Shown piece after piece: positions 17,066 to 25,061 of a stretch of DNA of 64,000 nt. Source of the DNA: Oceanicaulis sp. HTCC2633 (GTDB lineage Bacteria > Pseudomonadota > Alphaproteobacteria > Caulobacterales > Maricaulaceae); the NCBI RefSeq assembly GCF_000152745.1, contig NZ_CH672428.1, positions 492,916 to 556,915 of the forward strand, read 5' to 3'. A program made the translations under genes and the position numbers. Positions within the stretch are counted from its first letter, which is position 1. Each line of letters begins with the position of its first letter. Below the pieces are notes generated by a model. The model saw nothing but the letters and a program-made list of their open reading frames with translations, ran no database searches and was not told the DNA's origin.

Positions 17066-18081
17066 GCTGCGCTCTCTTGCGCGCTGGAGGCGAACGCCAT
17101 CAGCGCAGCCTCGGCTTCGAGCCGGTTCTGAGCACGGCACAGTCGCCCGCGCCATTCACGCGCCGCCTCCGGTTCAGGGATCGCCCAGTCCACGAAGCTG
17201 GCGAAGTGTTTGCGCATTGTGCGCACGCCCAGATGTTCGCCGTAGAGCGTTACGCTGTCCGCCAAAGCCTGACAGAGGGCATCAGCTCCCACCCTCAATG
17301 AGGGCTCCTTGAAGGCTGCGCCGTCACACAGCACATCCGCAATCGCTCCGGGCAGCCAGGGCCGCCCCTGAGACGCGCGCCCCACCATCACGCCGTCTGC
17401 GCCCGAAAGCCGCAAGGCCTCGCGCGCCTGCTGCGGGGTCTGGATATCGCCATTGACCACAAGCGGTATAGAAACGGCGTCCTTGACGCGCGCAACCGCC
17501 GACCAGTCGGCCTTGTCCTTGTAAAATTGCTGCCGCGTGCGTCCATGGACCGTGACCATCTGCACGCCGGCCGCTTCCGCGCGACGCGCCAGTTCCGGAG
17601 CATTCAGGCTGTCATGGTCCCACCCCAGTCTCATCTTCAGAGTCACCGGGACGGACACGGCTTTCACCGTGGCTTCAACAAGCGTCAGAGCATGATCAAG
17701 ATCGCGCATCAGGGCCGAACCGCTCAACCCGCGCGTCACTTGCCGCGCCGGGCAGCCCATATTGATGTCGATGATGTCAGCGCCCACTTCTTCGGCGAGA
17801 CGGGCTCCCACATCCATCCAGTGCGCTTCACGCCCTGCAAGCTGAATCACATGAGGACCGCAATCTCCATCCGCCCGCATACGCCGGATGACGTCTTCCC
17901 GCCCCTGAGCCAGCGTTTCACAGGCCACCATCTCGCTCACAACCAGCCCCGCCCCAAACCGGTGGGCCTGCTTTCGGATGGGCCAGTCGGTCACGCCGGA
18001 CATGGGCGCCAGCAGGACTGGACGCTTCACATGAATGGGTCCGATGTCAAAGCCGGACAGGAGGGTCTGAGCGCGCGTCAT
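17062..18081 (-). CDS. dusB: tRNA-dihydrouridine synthase DusB (NifR3)
   Basis: DusB is an FMN enzyme that reduces uridine to dihydrouridine in tRNA. The 339-residue protein starts the TIM barrel with LLAPMSGVTDWPIR. The family signature with catalytic Cys appears as INMGCPARQVT, followed by GSALM, and the phosphate-binding end carries VNGDI and GRASQGRPW. It leads the ntr operon and overlaps the GTG start of ntrB by four bases. Confidence 0.96.
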   Translation of the reverse strand: MTRAQTLLSGFDIGPIHVKRPVLLAPMSGVTDWPIRKQAHRFGAGLVVSEMVACETLAQGREDVIRRMRADGDCGPHVIQLAGREAHWMDVGARLAEEVGADIIDINMGCPARQVTRGLSGSALMRDLDHALTLVEATVKAVSVPVTLKMRLGWDHDSLNAPELARRAEAAGVQMVTVHGRTRQQFYKDKADWSAVARVKDAVSIPLVVNGDIQTPQQAREALRLSGADGVMVGRASQGRPWLPGAIADVLCDGAAFKEPSLRVGADALCQALADSVTLYGEHLGVRTMRKHFASFVDWAIPEPEAAREWRGRLCRAQNRLEAEAALMAFASSAQESAA

Positions 18082-18137
18082 TCCTCTGAAATACCGTGTC
18101 TGCTGCTCCTCTTCCAGAGACCGAATGAATTAACGCC

Positions 18138-18171
18138 CGATCCGGGACACGGCTGGGTTAGCACCGGATCG
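18138..18171. repeat. Inverted repeat between dusB and the small exported protein gene
   Basis: CGATCCGG at 18138-18145 is repeated inverted as CCGGATCG at 18164-18171, with an 18-base spacer. It lies in the 170-base divergent intergenic region, so it could be an operator or part of a leader. There is no T-run adequate for a terminator. The function is unknown. Confidence 0.4.
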
Positions 18172-18251
18172 AATTTCTCCCATAACGGGATTGACTCCAG
18201 GCCTATGCGTTCTCACGGTTGAATTCCGTATCCATTTGAAGGAGTAAAGTC

Positions 18252-18455
18252 ATGCCATCCATTCGTTTCATGCTTGGCGCTGTCGCGCTCGGCGCATCCG
18301 CCCTGCTGGCGACGCCGGCCGCCCATGCCGACACCATCCCTGAAGATGCTGTGGTCCTCTCCTGCACCGAAGTGGCTGGCTTCTGGAGCGTCCGCATCTT
18401 TCATAACGGCATCATCTATGACGTCTTCAGCGATTATTGCCCGCTGAACCCCTGA
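18252..18455 (+). CDS. Small exported protein of unknown function
   Basis: This 67-residue protein has an AAGGAG ribosome site 8 bases before ATG 18252 and a clear signal peptide (hydrophobic stretch to about residue 22, probable cleavage after AHA at 24-26). The mature chain has only about 40 residues, with two cysteines (in LSCTEV and DYCPL) that could form a disulfide, and several aromatic residues. No family was recognised. It stands alone between dusB and ispDF. The combination of ribosome site, signal peptide and mature composition makes it a better call than the frames on the other strand. Confidence 0.7.
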   Translation: MPSIRFMLGAVALGASALLATPAAHADTIPEDAVVLSCTEVAGFWSVRIFHNGIIYDVFSDYCPLNP

Positions 18456-18568
18456 CCGGACTGTCTTGCTGGCTTGCGCCGGTTCGCCCGGACTGAACGC
18501 CAGCTAGACGGAATGGTCTGAATTGCCTATCGCTGCCATGGTGAAATCAAGGGAATAAGCGCCACGCC

Positions 18569-19714
18569 ATGGCCTACACAGCATGCATTGTCGCCGCCGG
18601 TCGCGGAGAACGCGCTGGCGGCGGCGCGCCCAAACAGTTCCGACAACTGGCTGGACATCCCATGCTCGGATGGAGCGTGAAGCGGTTCGCCGCCGACCCT
18701 GCCTGCGCGCAGATCATCATTGCGCATGCGCCAGGCCAGGCTGATCAGGTCCAGGCCTGTCTGGACGGCGTCAACGCCGAACTGGTCGAAGGCGGAGACA
18801 CCCGGACTGGCTCCGTGCGCAACGCCCTCGCCCTCGCCCGCGCGAGCCGCGTGCTGATCCATGATGCGGCGCGCCCCATGCTCTCTCAGGCCGTCATCGA
18901 CCGTCTGATCGAAGCGCTCGACACCCATCACGGCGCGGCGCCGGCCCTGCCCGTCACAGACGCGCTCGTGCGATCAGACGACAGCGGCGTGCAGGCGGTG
19001 AGCCGGGATCTGCTCTACCGGATGCAGACGCCGCAGGCTTTCAGAACACAAAGCCTGCGTGAGGCTTTCACCCGCGCCCAATCCGATTATCCTGACGAGG
19101 TCTCGCTGGCGCGAGCCTTTGGTCTGGACGTCGCTCTGACACAGGGCGAGGAAGCGAATTTCAAGGTGACCTACCCGGAGGATTTCAAACGCGCCGAACA
19201 GTCTCTCGCTCAGGCTGCGCCAGGGGGCGCGCCATCGGTCTCGGTCACCGGTTCAGGGTATGACGTGCACCGGATGACGGCGGGAGACGGGGTCCATCTG
19301 TGCGGCGTCTTCATCGACTGCCCCTATCGCCTGATCGGTCACTCCGACGCGGATGCGGGGCTGCATGCGGTAACGGACGCACTGCTGGGCGCGGCGGGTC
19401 TGGGCGATATCGGCGATCACTTTCCGCCTTCAGACGACCAATGGAAGGGCGCGGATTCGGCCATGTTCCTCGCCCACGCCGTGAAAATCGCCGCCCAGGC
19501 TGGCGTACGGCCCGTGCATGTGGATGTGACGCTGATTTGCGAACGCCCCAAGATCGGGCCTCACAAGGCAGCCATGAAGGCTCGCGTCGCCGAGATCATG
19601 GGTCTTGATCCCAAACGGGTGAACATCAAGGCGACCACCACCGAGAAGCTGGGTTTTACGGGCCGCGGCGAAGGTCTCGCGGCGGAAGCCGTGGTGACGG
19701 GGCTCGCGTCATGA
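18569..19714 (+). CDS. ispDF: Bifunctional IspD/IspF isoprenoid synthesis enzyme
   Basis: This fusion of two enzymes of the methylerythritol-phosphate pathway has 381 residues. The N-terminal half is 4-diphosphocytidyl-methylerythritol synthase, with the nucleotide loop VAAGRGERAGGGAPKQF, HDAARPM and the late YRMQTPQAF. The C-terminal half (from about 225) is methylerythritol-cyclodiphosphate synthase, with GYDVHRM, HSDADAGLHAVTDALLGA, GDIGDHFPPSD and KATTTEKLGFTGRGEG. The fused form is usual in alphaproteobacteria. It overlaps cinA by four bases (ATGA). Confidence 0.97.
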   Translation: MAYTACIVAAGRGERAGGGAPKQFRQLAGHPMLGWSVKRFAADPACAQIIIAHAPGQADQVQACLDGVNAELVEGGDTRTGSVRNALALARASRVLIHDAARPMLSQAVIDRLIEALDTHHGAAPALPVTDALVRSDDSGVQAVSRDLLYRMQTPQAFRTQSLREAFTRAQSDYPDEVSLARAFGLDVALTQGEEANFKVTYPEDFKRAEQSLAQAAPGGAPSVSVTGSGYDVHRMTAGDGVHLCGVFIDCPYRLIGHSDADAGLHAVTDALLGAAGLGDIGDHFPPSDDQWKGADSAMFLAHAVKIAAQAGVRPVHVDVTLICERPKIGPHKAAMKARVAEIMGLDPKRVNIKATTTEKLGFTGRGEGLAAEAVVTGLAS

Positions 19715-20196
19715 GCCCGGCCAACAGTTATGCAAAGCAAGTGATCGAGCTGGCGCGAACCCGCGGCGTGAAGATCGCCACGGCGGAATCATGCACGGGC
19801 GGACTAATCGCCGGCGCACTGACCGACATTGCAGGGTCTTCAGCCGTCGTCGATCGTGGCTTCGTCACCTATTCAAACAGCGCCAAGATGGAGATGCTCG
19901 AGGTCTCGCCAGAGACATTGCAGGCCTTTGGCGCTGTGTCCTCGCGAACGGCTCAGCAAATGGCGGAAGGCGCGCTCGCGCACAGTCAGGCCAGCCTCAC
20001 GGTCTCGGTGACGGGCATTGCAGGCCCTGGCGGCGGGAGCGCAGACAAACCTGTTGGCCTTGTCTGGTTCGGCCTTGCCCAGGCGGGAAAACCGACGCGG
20101 ACACTCAGCCGCAAATTCGGAGATGTGGGGCGGGACCGGGTGCGCGCCCTCACCGTAGAGCAGGCGCTCAGGCTGTTGATCGACGCCCTAGGCTGA
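19711..20196 (+). CDS. cinA: CinA C-terminal-domain nicotinamide-nucleotide amidase
   Basis: This 161-residue protein corresponds to the stand-alone C-terminal CinA domain (PncC type), which deamidates nicotinamide mononucleotide in NAD recycling. Seen are the AESCTGG motif near the start, VVDRGFVTYSN, and TGIAGPGGGS with the following KPVGLVW strand. The N-terminal MoCF-like half of full CinA is absent, as in many proteobacteria. It is translationally coupled to ispDF and its end overlaps the convergent COQ10-like gene by nine bases. Confidence 0.93.
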   Translation: MSPANSYAKQVIELARTRGVKIATAESCTGGLIAGALTDIAGSSAVVDRGFVTYSNSAKMEMLEVSPETLQAFGAVSSRTAQQMAEGALAHSQASLTVSVTGIAGPGGGSADKPVGLVWFGLAQAGKPTRTLSRKFGDVGRDRVRALTVEQALRLLIDALG

Positions 20197-20709
20197 CGCC
20201 CCTGACGGTTCCGGCAGGGCGGCCAATGCCGGCCCCAGATCAAACTCCTGTGCGCCCACCTGCTGATAGCGGTTGGCGGCTTCATCCTCAAAGGCGCTGA
20301 TCAGATACCGGATCGCCCGGCTGCGATTGCCATCGAGCAACATCTGAAGGACGGGGTTCTTGAAGCCGTAGCGGATCCAGAAATCCACCAGCGTCGAGCC
20401 GTCTTCCAGCTCATGAAAGCGCCAGTGATTGGCCAGATCATGAAACGGACCGGACAGATAGGTCACGTCGATCGTGCGCGCGGACTTGTCCAGCGTCACA
20501 CGCGTGGTGAAGCCCTCGCGCACGAACTTGAAGCGTATCCGAGCCTCGGCGACGAGCTCTCCGACACCGTCCCTGACGTCATCCTGCGTGATGCGCATGG
20601 CGGTGATCGGCTTGATGAAATCAGGATAGCGGCGGACATCGCTCACCAGCTCGAAGAGATCATCGGGCCGGTAGCGCAAGCGCATCCGTTCGACGTGTTC
20701 GGCGCTCAT
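20188..20709 (-). CDS. COQ10/RatA-like START-domain protein
   Basis: This 173-residue protein is of the SRPBCC/START fold (Coq10, RatA/YfjG). It shows the beginning of the family strand-helix LFELVSDVRRYPDFIKP, a central VTYLSGPFHDLANHWRF and the C-terminal helix DFWIRYGFKNPVLQMLL. Family members bind ubiquinone or other lipids and are needed for respiration. The name RatA reflects a reported ribosome effect in E. coli that may not apply here. It follows lipA by eight bases, so it is in the lipA operon, which is a common pairing in alphaproteobacteria. Confidence 0.9.
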   Translation of the reverse strand: MSAEHVERMRLRYRPDDLFELVSDVRRYPDFIKPITAMRITQDDVRDGVGELVAEARIRFKFVREGFTTRVTLDKSARTIDVTYLSGPFHDLANHWRFHELEDGSTLVDFWIRYGFKNPVLQMLLDGNRSRAIRYLISAFEDEAANRYQQVGAQEFDLGPALAALPEPSGASA

Positions 20710-20717
20710 GGAACTCT

Positions 20718-21698
20718 CTAGACGGATTTGCCCGACGCCAGCGCGGCTTCACGCGCGGCGCGCATGCGCTCGAAATCATCTCCGGCGTGATAGCTGGAGC
20801 GGGTGAGCGGGCTGGCGGAAACCATCAAGAACCCCTTGGCGCGGGCGATGGTCTCATAGCTCTTGAACTCTTCCGGCGTGACGTAACGGTCGACAGCCGC
20901 GTGCTTGCGGGTCGGCTGCAGATACTGGCCAATGGTCAGAAAATCGATGCTGGCGGACCGCATATCGTCCATCACCTGCATCACTTCTTCCTTGGTCTCT
21001 CCAAGGCCGACCATGATGCCCGACTTGGTGAACTGGCTTGGGTCGCGCTCCTTCACCCGTTCCAGAAGGCGCAGCGAATGGTAATAACGCGCGCCCGGAC
21101 GGATGCTCAGATAGAGCCGCGGCACGGTTTCCAGATTGTGATTGAACACGTCCGGTTTGGCGTCAATCACCACTTCCGCCGCACCCGGCTTGCGCAGGAA
21201 GTCCGGCGTCAGGATCTCGATCGTCGTGCCCGGCGCGGCCTCACGGATCGCCCGGATCACCTGGGCGAAATGTTCGGCGCCGCCATCTGACAGGTCGTCA
21301 CGGTCGACCGAGGTGATCACGACGTGCTTGAGACCCATCGTGGCGGTGGCTTCCGCCACCCGGCGCGGTTCATCAGCATCCAGCGCGTCGGGCAGACCCG
21401 TCTTCACATTGCAGAAGCTGCAGGCGCGGGTGCAGGTCTCGCCCATGATCATGAAGGTCGCGTGCTTTTGCGACCAGCACTCACCGATATTGGGGCATCC
21501 CGCCTCTTCGCACACCGTGACGAGGTTGTTCTCCTTGACCACATTGCGGGTCTCGGAGAACACGCCGCCGGCGGGCGCCTTGACGCGAATCCAGTCCGGC
21601 TTTCGCAGAACGGGCGTATCCGGACGCTTTTGCTTTTCCGGATGGCGCGCGGCGCGAGCGTCGAGCGCGGCGGAGCGGGATGTAATCAGATTGACCAT
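20718..21698 (-). CDS. lipA: Lipoyl synthase LipA
   Basis: LipA is a radical-SAM enzyme that inserts two sulfurs into octanoyl groups to make the lipoyl cofactor used by the pyruvate dehydrogenase encoded further along the window. It has 326 residues. The auxiliary cluster motif is [13 protein letters not shown] and the radical-SAM motif [10 protein letters not shown]. The lipoyl synthase block [14 protein letters not shown] and the C-terminal [11 protein letters not shown] are also present. The frame is open to 22013, but the conserved protein begins at ATG 21698. The upstream part would run into the divergent ArsR-like gene. Confidence 0.97.
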   Translation of the reverse strand: MVNLITSRSAALDARAARHPEKQKRPDTPVLRKPDWIRVKAPAGGVFSETRNVVKENNLVTVCEEAGCPNIGECWSQKHATFMIMGETCTRACSFCNVKTGLPDALDADEPRRVAEATATMGLKHVVITSVDRDDLSDGGAEHFAQVIRAIREAAPGTTIEILTPDFLRKPGAAEVVIDAKPDVFNHNLETVPRLYLSIRPGARYYHSLRLLERVKERDPSQFTKSGIMVGLGETKEEVMQVMDDMRSASIDFLTIGQYLQPTRKHAAVDRYVTPEEFKSYETIARAKGFLMVSASPLTRSSYHAGDDFERMRAAREAALASGKSV

Positions 21699-21799
21699 AG
21701 GCCCCAAATAAGCCTCCCCGCCCCCTGCATCAAGCGTCGTGACAGCGCACCCGGGGTTATAGTTAGACAGATTTCTAATTATTCGCTTGCCATCATTTC

Positions 21800-21817
21800 G
21801 ACGATTAGCTAATCGTC
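21800..21817. promoter_or_regulatory. 18-bp perfect palindrome, probable ArsR/SdpR operator
   Basis: The bases GACGATTAGCTAATCGTC read the same on both strands. The palindrome ends five bases before the start codon of the ArsR-like gene. That is the expected place for autoregulation by a dimeric winged-helix repressor. Function is inferred from position and symmetry only. Confidence 0.72.
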
Positions 21818-21822
21818 TATTC

Positions 21823-22119
21823 ATGAGCACGATATTCAAAGCCCTTTCAGACCCGACTCGTCGGCGCGTCCTGGAGCTCTTGCGAGAGCGGCCCATGACT
21901 GCGGGCGACCTCGCGGCCGAGTTCGACGTCTCCAAGCCGACCATGTCGGCGCACTTTGCTGTGCTCAAGGAGGCCGATCTGGTCGAAGCCACAAAATCGG
22001 GAAAGACCATCACCTATCGCATCAAGCTCAGCGTGCTTGAGGACGCGCTTCTGGGTTTCGCGAAAGCCTTCGGACTGGGCGCAGGCCCGACCGCGACTGA
22101 CAAGGAGGAGCCTAAATGA
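21823..22119 (+). CDS. ArsR-family repressor (SdpR-like)
   Basis: This 98-residue winged-helix protein has the ArsR signature: [20 protein letters not shown] at the start, then the recognition helix in [21 protein letters not shown] and the wing [20 protein letters not shown]. It lacks the metal-binding CxC of ArsR/SmtB, which fits the SdpR subgroup. The frame opens at 21787, but the ArsR fold starts at ATG 21823. It overlaps the next gene, a membrane protein of SdpI type, by four bases, giving an SdpR-SdpI-like operon. An 18-bp palindrome directly upstream is its likely operator. Confidence 0.88.
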   Translation: MSTIFKALSDPTRRRVLELLRERPMTAGDLAAEFDVSKPTMSAHFAVLKEADLVEATKSGKTITYRIKLSVLEDALLGFAKAFGLGAGPTATDKEEPK

Positions 22120-22712
22120 GCGATGCTCCCGCTAAGAACACCTTGATGTTTCCCCTCATGATCGTGATCGCCGTTCTGGCGCTCGCCCTGATCATGATTG
22201 TCCGTGAACCCGGCCTCGCCTGGATGTTCGGGCTGGCGGCGATCTTCCTGCCGGGCTGCTGGATCCTGATCGAGAAGCTCCGGTTTGCATATCCGCTGAG
22301 CGAAAAGAGGCTTGAGGAACGCGCCCTGATCCGTCGTTCCATCGGCCTTGCGGCCCTGATGATCGCCGTCGCTCTCGGCATGACCGTCATCTACACCTCG
22401 GGCCTTGCGTGGGTCACCGATCAGTTCGAGCAACGCTCGACCGGGATCGTGTTCGCCATGCTCTTGATCGTCGTGGGCAATATCATGCCCAAGACTCCCG
22501 TCCCGCTCTCCGATGATCCGAGTGCGAGCACCCAGCGTCAGGCGCAGATGCGCACCACCGGCGTCTTCATGGTGGTCTCGGGCCTTCTGTACGGGCTTGT
22601 CTGGGTGTTCGCGCCACTCGACCTCGCCAAGCCGCTCTCGCTGGGCGCCCTGTTTCTCGGCGTCGCTCTCATGATGCTGCGCATGGTGCTTCTCGCCCGG
22701 CCCCGCGCCTGA
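22116..22712 (+). CDS. SdpI-like integral membrane protein
   Basis: This 198-residue protein has about six membrane helices (roughly 10-28, 31-50, 74-95, 108-125, 146-165, 172-192). The segment AMLLIVVGNIMPK resembles the conserved 'GN-P-K' element of SdpI/YhfL proteins. In Bacillus, SdpI is the immunity protein against the toxin SdpC and sequesters SdpR at the membrane. No SdpC-like toxin gene lies nearby here, so a more general envelope-stress role is likely. It is coupled to the ArsR-like gene by an ATGA overlap and followed by a terminator-like hairpin. Confidence 0.75.
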   Translation: MSDAPAKNTLMFPLMIVIAVLALALIMIVREPGLAWMFGLAAIFLPGCWILIEKLRFAYPLSEKRLEERALIRRSIGLAALMIAVALGMTVIYTSGLAWVTDQFEQRSTGIVFAMLLIVVGNIMPKTPVPLSDDPSASTQRQAQMRTTGVFMVVSGLLYGLVWVFAPLDLAKPLSLGALFLGVALMMLRMVLLARPRA

Positions 22713-22715
22713 TCC

Positions 22716-22745
22716 GGGGGCGCAAGCCCCCCATTCTTCTTCCCT
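22716..22745 (+). terminator. Probable terminator after the SdpR/SdpI-like pair
   Basis: GGGGGC (22716-22721) and GCCCCC (22726-22731) form a six-base-pair stem capped by a GCAA tetraloop, directly after the stop codon. A pyrimidine- and T-rich run follows. The tail is interrupted by C, so termination efficiency is uncertain. Confidence 0.55.
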
Positions 22746-22827
22746 AAGGACAAACCGGATTCTGAACGGCGCGAGTCGCCGAACGGGAAAGCCGTGTCCA
22801 GAATCCGACATAGAGGACAATCCCGAC

Positions 22828-24558
22828 ATGCCCCCAAGACCTTCAACTCCCTTCACGATCCTGGCCGGAGGATTTCTGATCCTTCTCGTCACCTGCCTCG
22901 CCTCCGCCCAGACGCCTGACGATCGGTTGGGACCCTGGCGCGCGACCCTGGAGACTCCCGGCGGCGATTTGCGCCTGCAGGTAACGGTCTCCCTGAACCA
23001 GAACGGCGAGCAAACCGCGGTTCTGGAAAGCCTTGACCAGGACCCCGGACAGGATATCCCGGTCAGCACGGTCACCCTTGATGCGGACCGCTTCAGCTTC
23101 TCCATCCAGCAGATCAGCGCGCGGTTTGATGGCGAATGGAATGCGCAGACTCAAAGCTATGACGGCGTCTTCAGCCAGGGCATGCAGATCCCGACCCGCT
23201 TTGCCCGCCCTGCTCAATCACAGGCCGTTTTCATGCCTGAGCTAGATGGAATGTGGGAGGGCCATCTTGATCGCGACGACACCCGGCTCGAGTTCACGCT
23301 CGAGGTTCAAACCGGGGAATCTGGCACGCAACTCGCACTGAACTCCATCACCCAGGGCGTCTATGGCATCCCCGTCACCGGTCTCGCCCGGACAGGATCG
23401 TTCATCGAGTTCACGATCCCGGCCGCGAATGTCACTTACACCTTTGAACGGGATGCCGACACGCTCAACGGGCAATGGCGTCGCCCGGGCTTTGAGGATG
23501 TTGATGTATCCTTTGTACGCATCGCCAGCGAGATAACCGGGCCGAATCGCCCGCAAACCCCGCAGCCCCCCTTTCCCTATACAGAACTCGATGTACGCAT
23601 CGACAACCCCGATGCGGAGGGGGTGACGCTGGCCGGCACGCTGTCCGTGCCCCAGGGCGAAGGTCCGTTTCCTGGCGTGGTGCTGATATCGGGGTCTGGC
23701 CCGCAAGATCGCAATGAAACCGTCTGGACGCATCAGCCCTTTGCTGTGCTTGCCGACTACCTGACCCGTGAGGGCATAGCCGTGCTGCGCTATGACGATC
23801 GCGGCTTTGAGCAGTCCTCAGGGGATTTCGCCAGCGCCACCTCCTATGACTTCGCCTCGGACGCTGAAGCTGTCGCCGCCTTCATGCGTGAGCGGGCCGA
23901 TATCCGTTCTGTGGGCCTGATCGGCCATAGCGAGGGCGGTCTGATCGCACCTGTTGTCGCGGTCGAGGATCCGGCAACCGCCTTTATCGTGCTTCTGGCG
24001 GGTCCGAGCACGCCGGGCCATCAGTTCGTGGTCGATCAGATGGTCGCCAACAATGTCGCCATGGATGTGGATCCGTCCGTGATCGCGGCCCGGACGCAGG
24101 TCCTGCAGAGCGTGACCGACGCCGTCAGGAACGCCGCTTCGGCAGAGCAGGCCCGGACGGCGCTCGAAGGCCTGTTGACGGATGACCGGCTGGCGACCCT
24201 CGAAATCACCGCCGATCAGAAGGCAATGTTCATTCAGCAGCAAACCCGGGACTGGTATCGCGCCCTTCTGGAGCACGATCCGGCGCACTGGCTGTCACAG
24301 ATGGATCAACCGGTTCTGGCCCTGCAAGGCACGCTCGATCTTCAGATCGTCGCCGAGCCCAATGTGTCCGGCCTTGAGGCGGCTCTGGGCGATCACGACG
24401 ATGCCCGGATCGTCGTTCTGGAAGGACGCAATCACCTCTTCCAGAAGGCCGGCACGGGCCTGATCGCGGAATACGCCCAGATCGAGGAGACCATGGACCC
24501 TGAGGCCATGGCGATCATCGCGGACTGGATCAACGCCCGCTTCGGCGCGGAACGCTAG
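22828..24558 (+). CDS. Exported alpha/beta hydrolase (S33-like)
   Basis: This 576-residue protein has a signal peptide (hydrophobic core about 10-26, likely cleavage after ASA-Q). A beta-rich N-terminal half of about 230 residues is followed by an alpha/beta hydrolase. The nucleophile is S368 in GHSEGG, the acid is probably the Asp of QGTLDLQI, and the base is the His of GRNHLFQ. LISGSGPQDRNET and LRYDDRGFEQSSG match the dienelactone hydrolase/serine aminopeptidase-like exported group, whose substrates are esters or peptides in the periplasm. The exact substrate is unknown. It is convergent with the next gene and shares CTAG at 24555-24558. Confidence 0.88.
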   Translation: MPPRPSTPFTILAGGFLILLVTCLASAQTPDDRLGPWRATLETPGGDLRLQVTVSLNQNGEQTAVLESLDQDPGQDIPVSTVTLDADRFSFSIQQISARFDGEWNAQTQSYDGVFSQGMQIPTRFARPAQSQAVFMPELDGMWEGHLDRDDTRLEFTLEVQTGESGTQLALNSITQGVYGIPVTGLARTGSFIEFTIPAANVTYTFERDADTLNGQWRRPGFEDVDVSFVRIASEITGPNRPQTPQPPFPYTELDVRIDNPDAEGVTLAGTLSVPQGEGPFPGVVLISGSGPQDRNETVWTHQPFAVLADYLTREGIAVLRYDDRGFEQSSGDFASATSYDFASDAEAVAAFMRERADIRSVGLIGHSEGGLIAPVVAVEDPATAFIVLLAGPSTPGHQFVVDQMVANNVAMDVDPSVIAARTQVLQSVTDAVRNAASAEQARTALEGLLTDDRLATLEITADQKAMFIQQQTRDWYRALLEHDPAHWLSQMDQPVLALQGTLDLQIVAEPNVSGLEAALGDHDDARIVVLEGRNHLFQKAGTGLIAEYAQIEETMDPEAMAIIADWINARFGAER

Positions 24559-25061
24559 AAGCGCGCCCGGCCCGGCGCACGGTTGTCCGGTCCCTGGGTC
24601 AGGGACTGGACATCCTCGCCCAGACGAACATTCGTCAGATTGGACTGGCTGGGCAGGTAATCGACCAGCAAGCGATTGTCGATGATCACCGAACTGCCCG
24701 GTTCAGGCGCTTCAGCCACAAAATAGAAAAAGGTGAACTCGCCATCGGGCTCGGCGCCGACAAAGCGCAGCGGCAAGGGCCCCTCGCCTTCAACCCGCAT
24801 GGAGAACCGCGCCGCCGCATATGCGCCCAGGCGCAGCAGACCCTGACGGGTTTCATACAATTCGGTGTCGTCGATGGCGTTGAAATCGATCGCCGGATAG
24901 AGGTCGTGCATGAAAAGCCGATGCACGACTTCCAGCTCGCCCGTGACGTCATTGACCGATATGTCCGTCAGTCCGGCGTGAAGCCTGTGGGCGTAAGCGG
25001 AACCGGCCGCTGCGCAGAGCGCAACGGCCAGAACCAGAAGGCGGAGGACGCCGCGACCCAT
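24555..25061 (-). CDS. Exported DUF6702-like protein, partner of the M1-type peptidase
   Basis: This 168-residue protein has a signal peptide (residues 1-24, AYA-H) and a mature start HRLHAGLTDISVNDVTGELEV. This resembles small periplasmic proteins of the DUF6702 group, often found beside M1-family peptidases; the family name is from memory and moderately sure. The start ATG overlaps the stop of the peptidase gene by one base (TAATG), implying coupled translation. Its role is unknown, and a periplasmic accessory of the peptidase is the simplest guess. Confidence 0.72.
   Translation of the reverse strand: MGRGVLRLLVLAVALCAAAGSAYAHRLHAGLTDISVNDVTGELEVVHRLFMHDLYPAIDFNAIDDTELYETRQGLLRLGAYAAARFSMRVEGEGPLPLRFVGAEPDGEFTFFYFVAEAPEPGSSVIIDNRLLVDYLPSQSNLTNVRLGEDVQSLTQGPDNRAPGRARF

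Noticed and set aside
22014-23105. A 363-codon minus-strand frame over the SdpI-like gene
   Set aside because: Overlaps two genes with clear signal or membrane features and a terminator; no motifs of its own.
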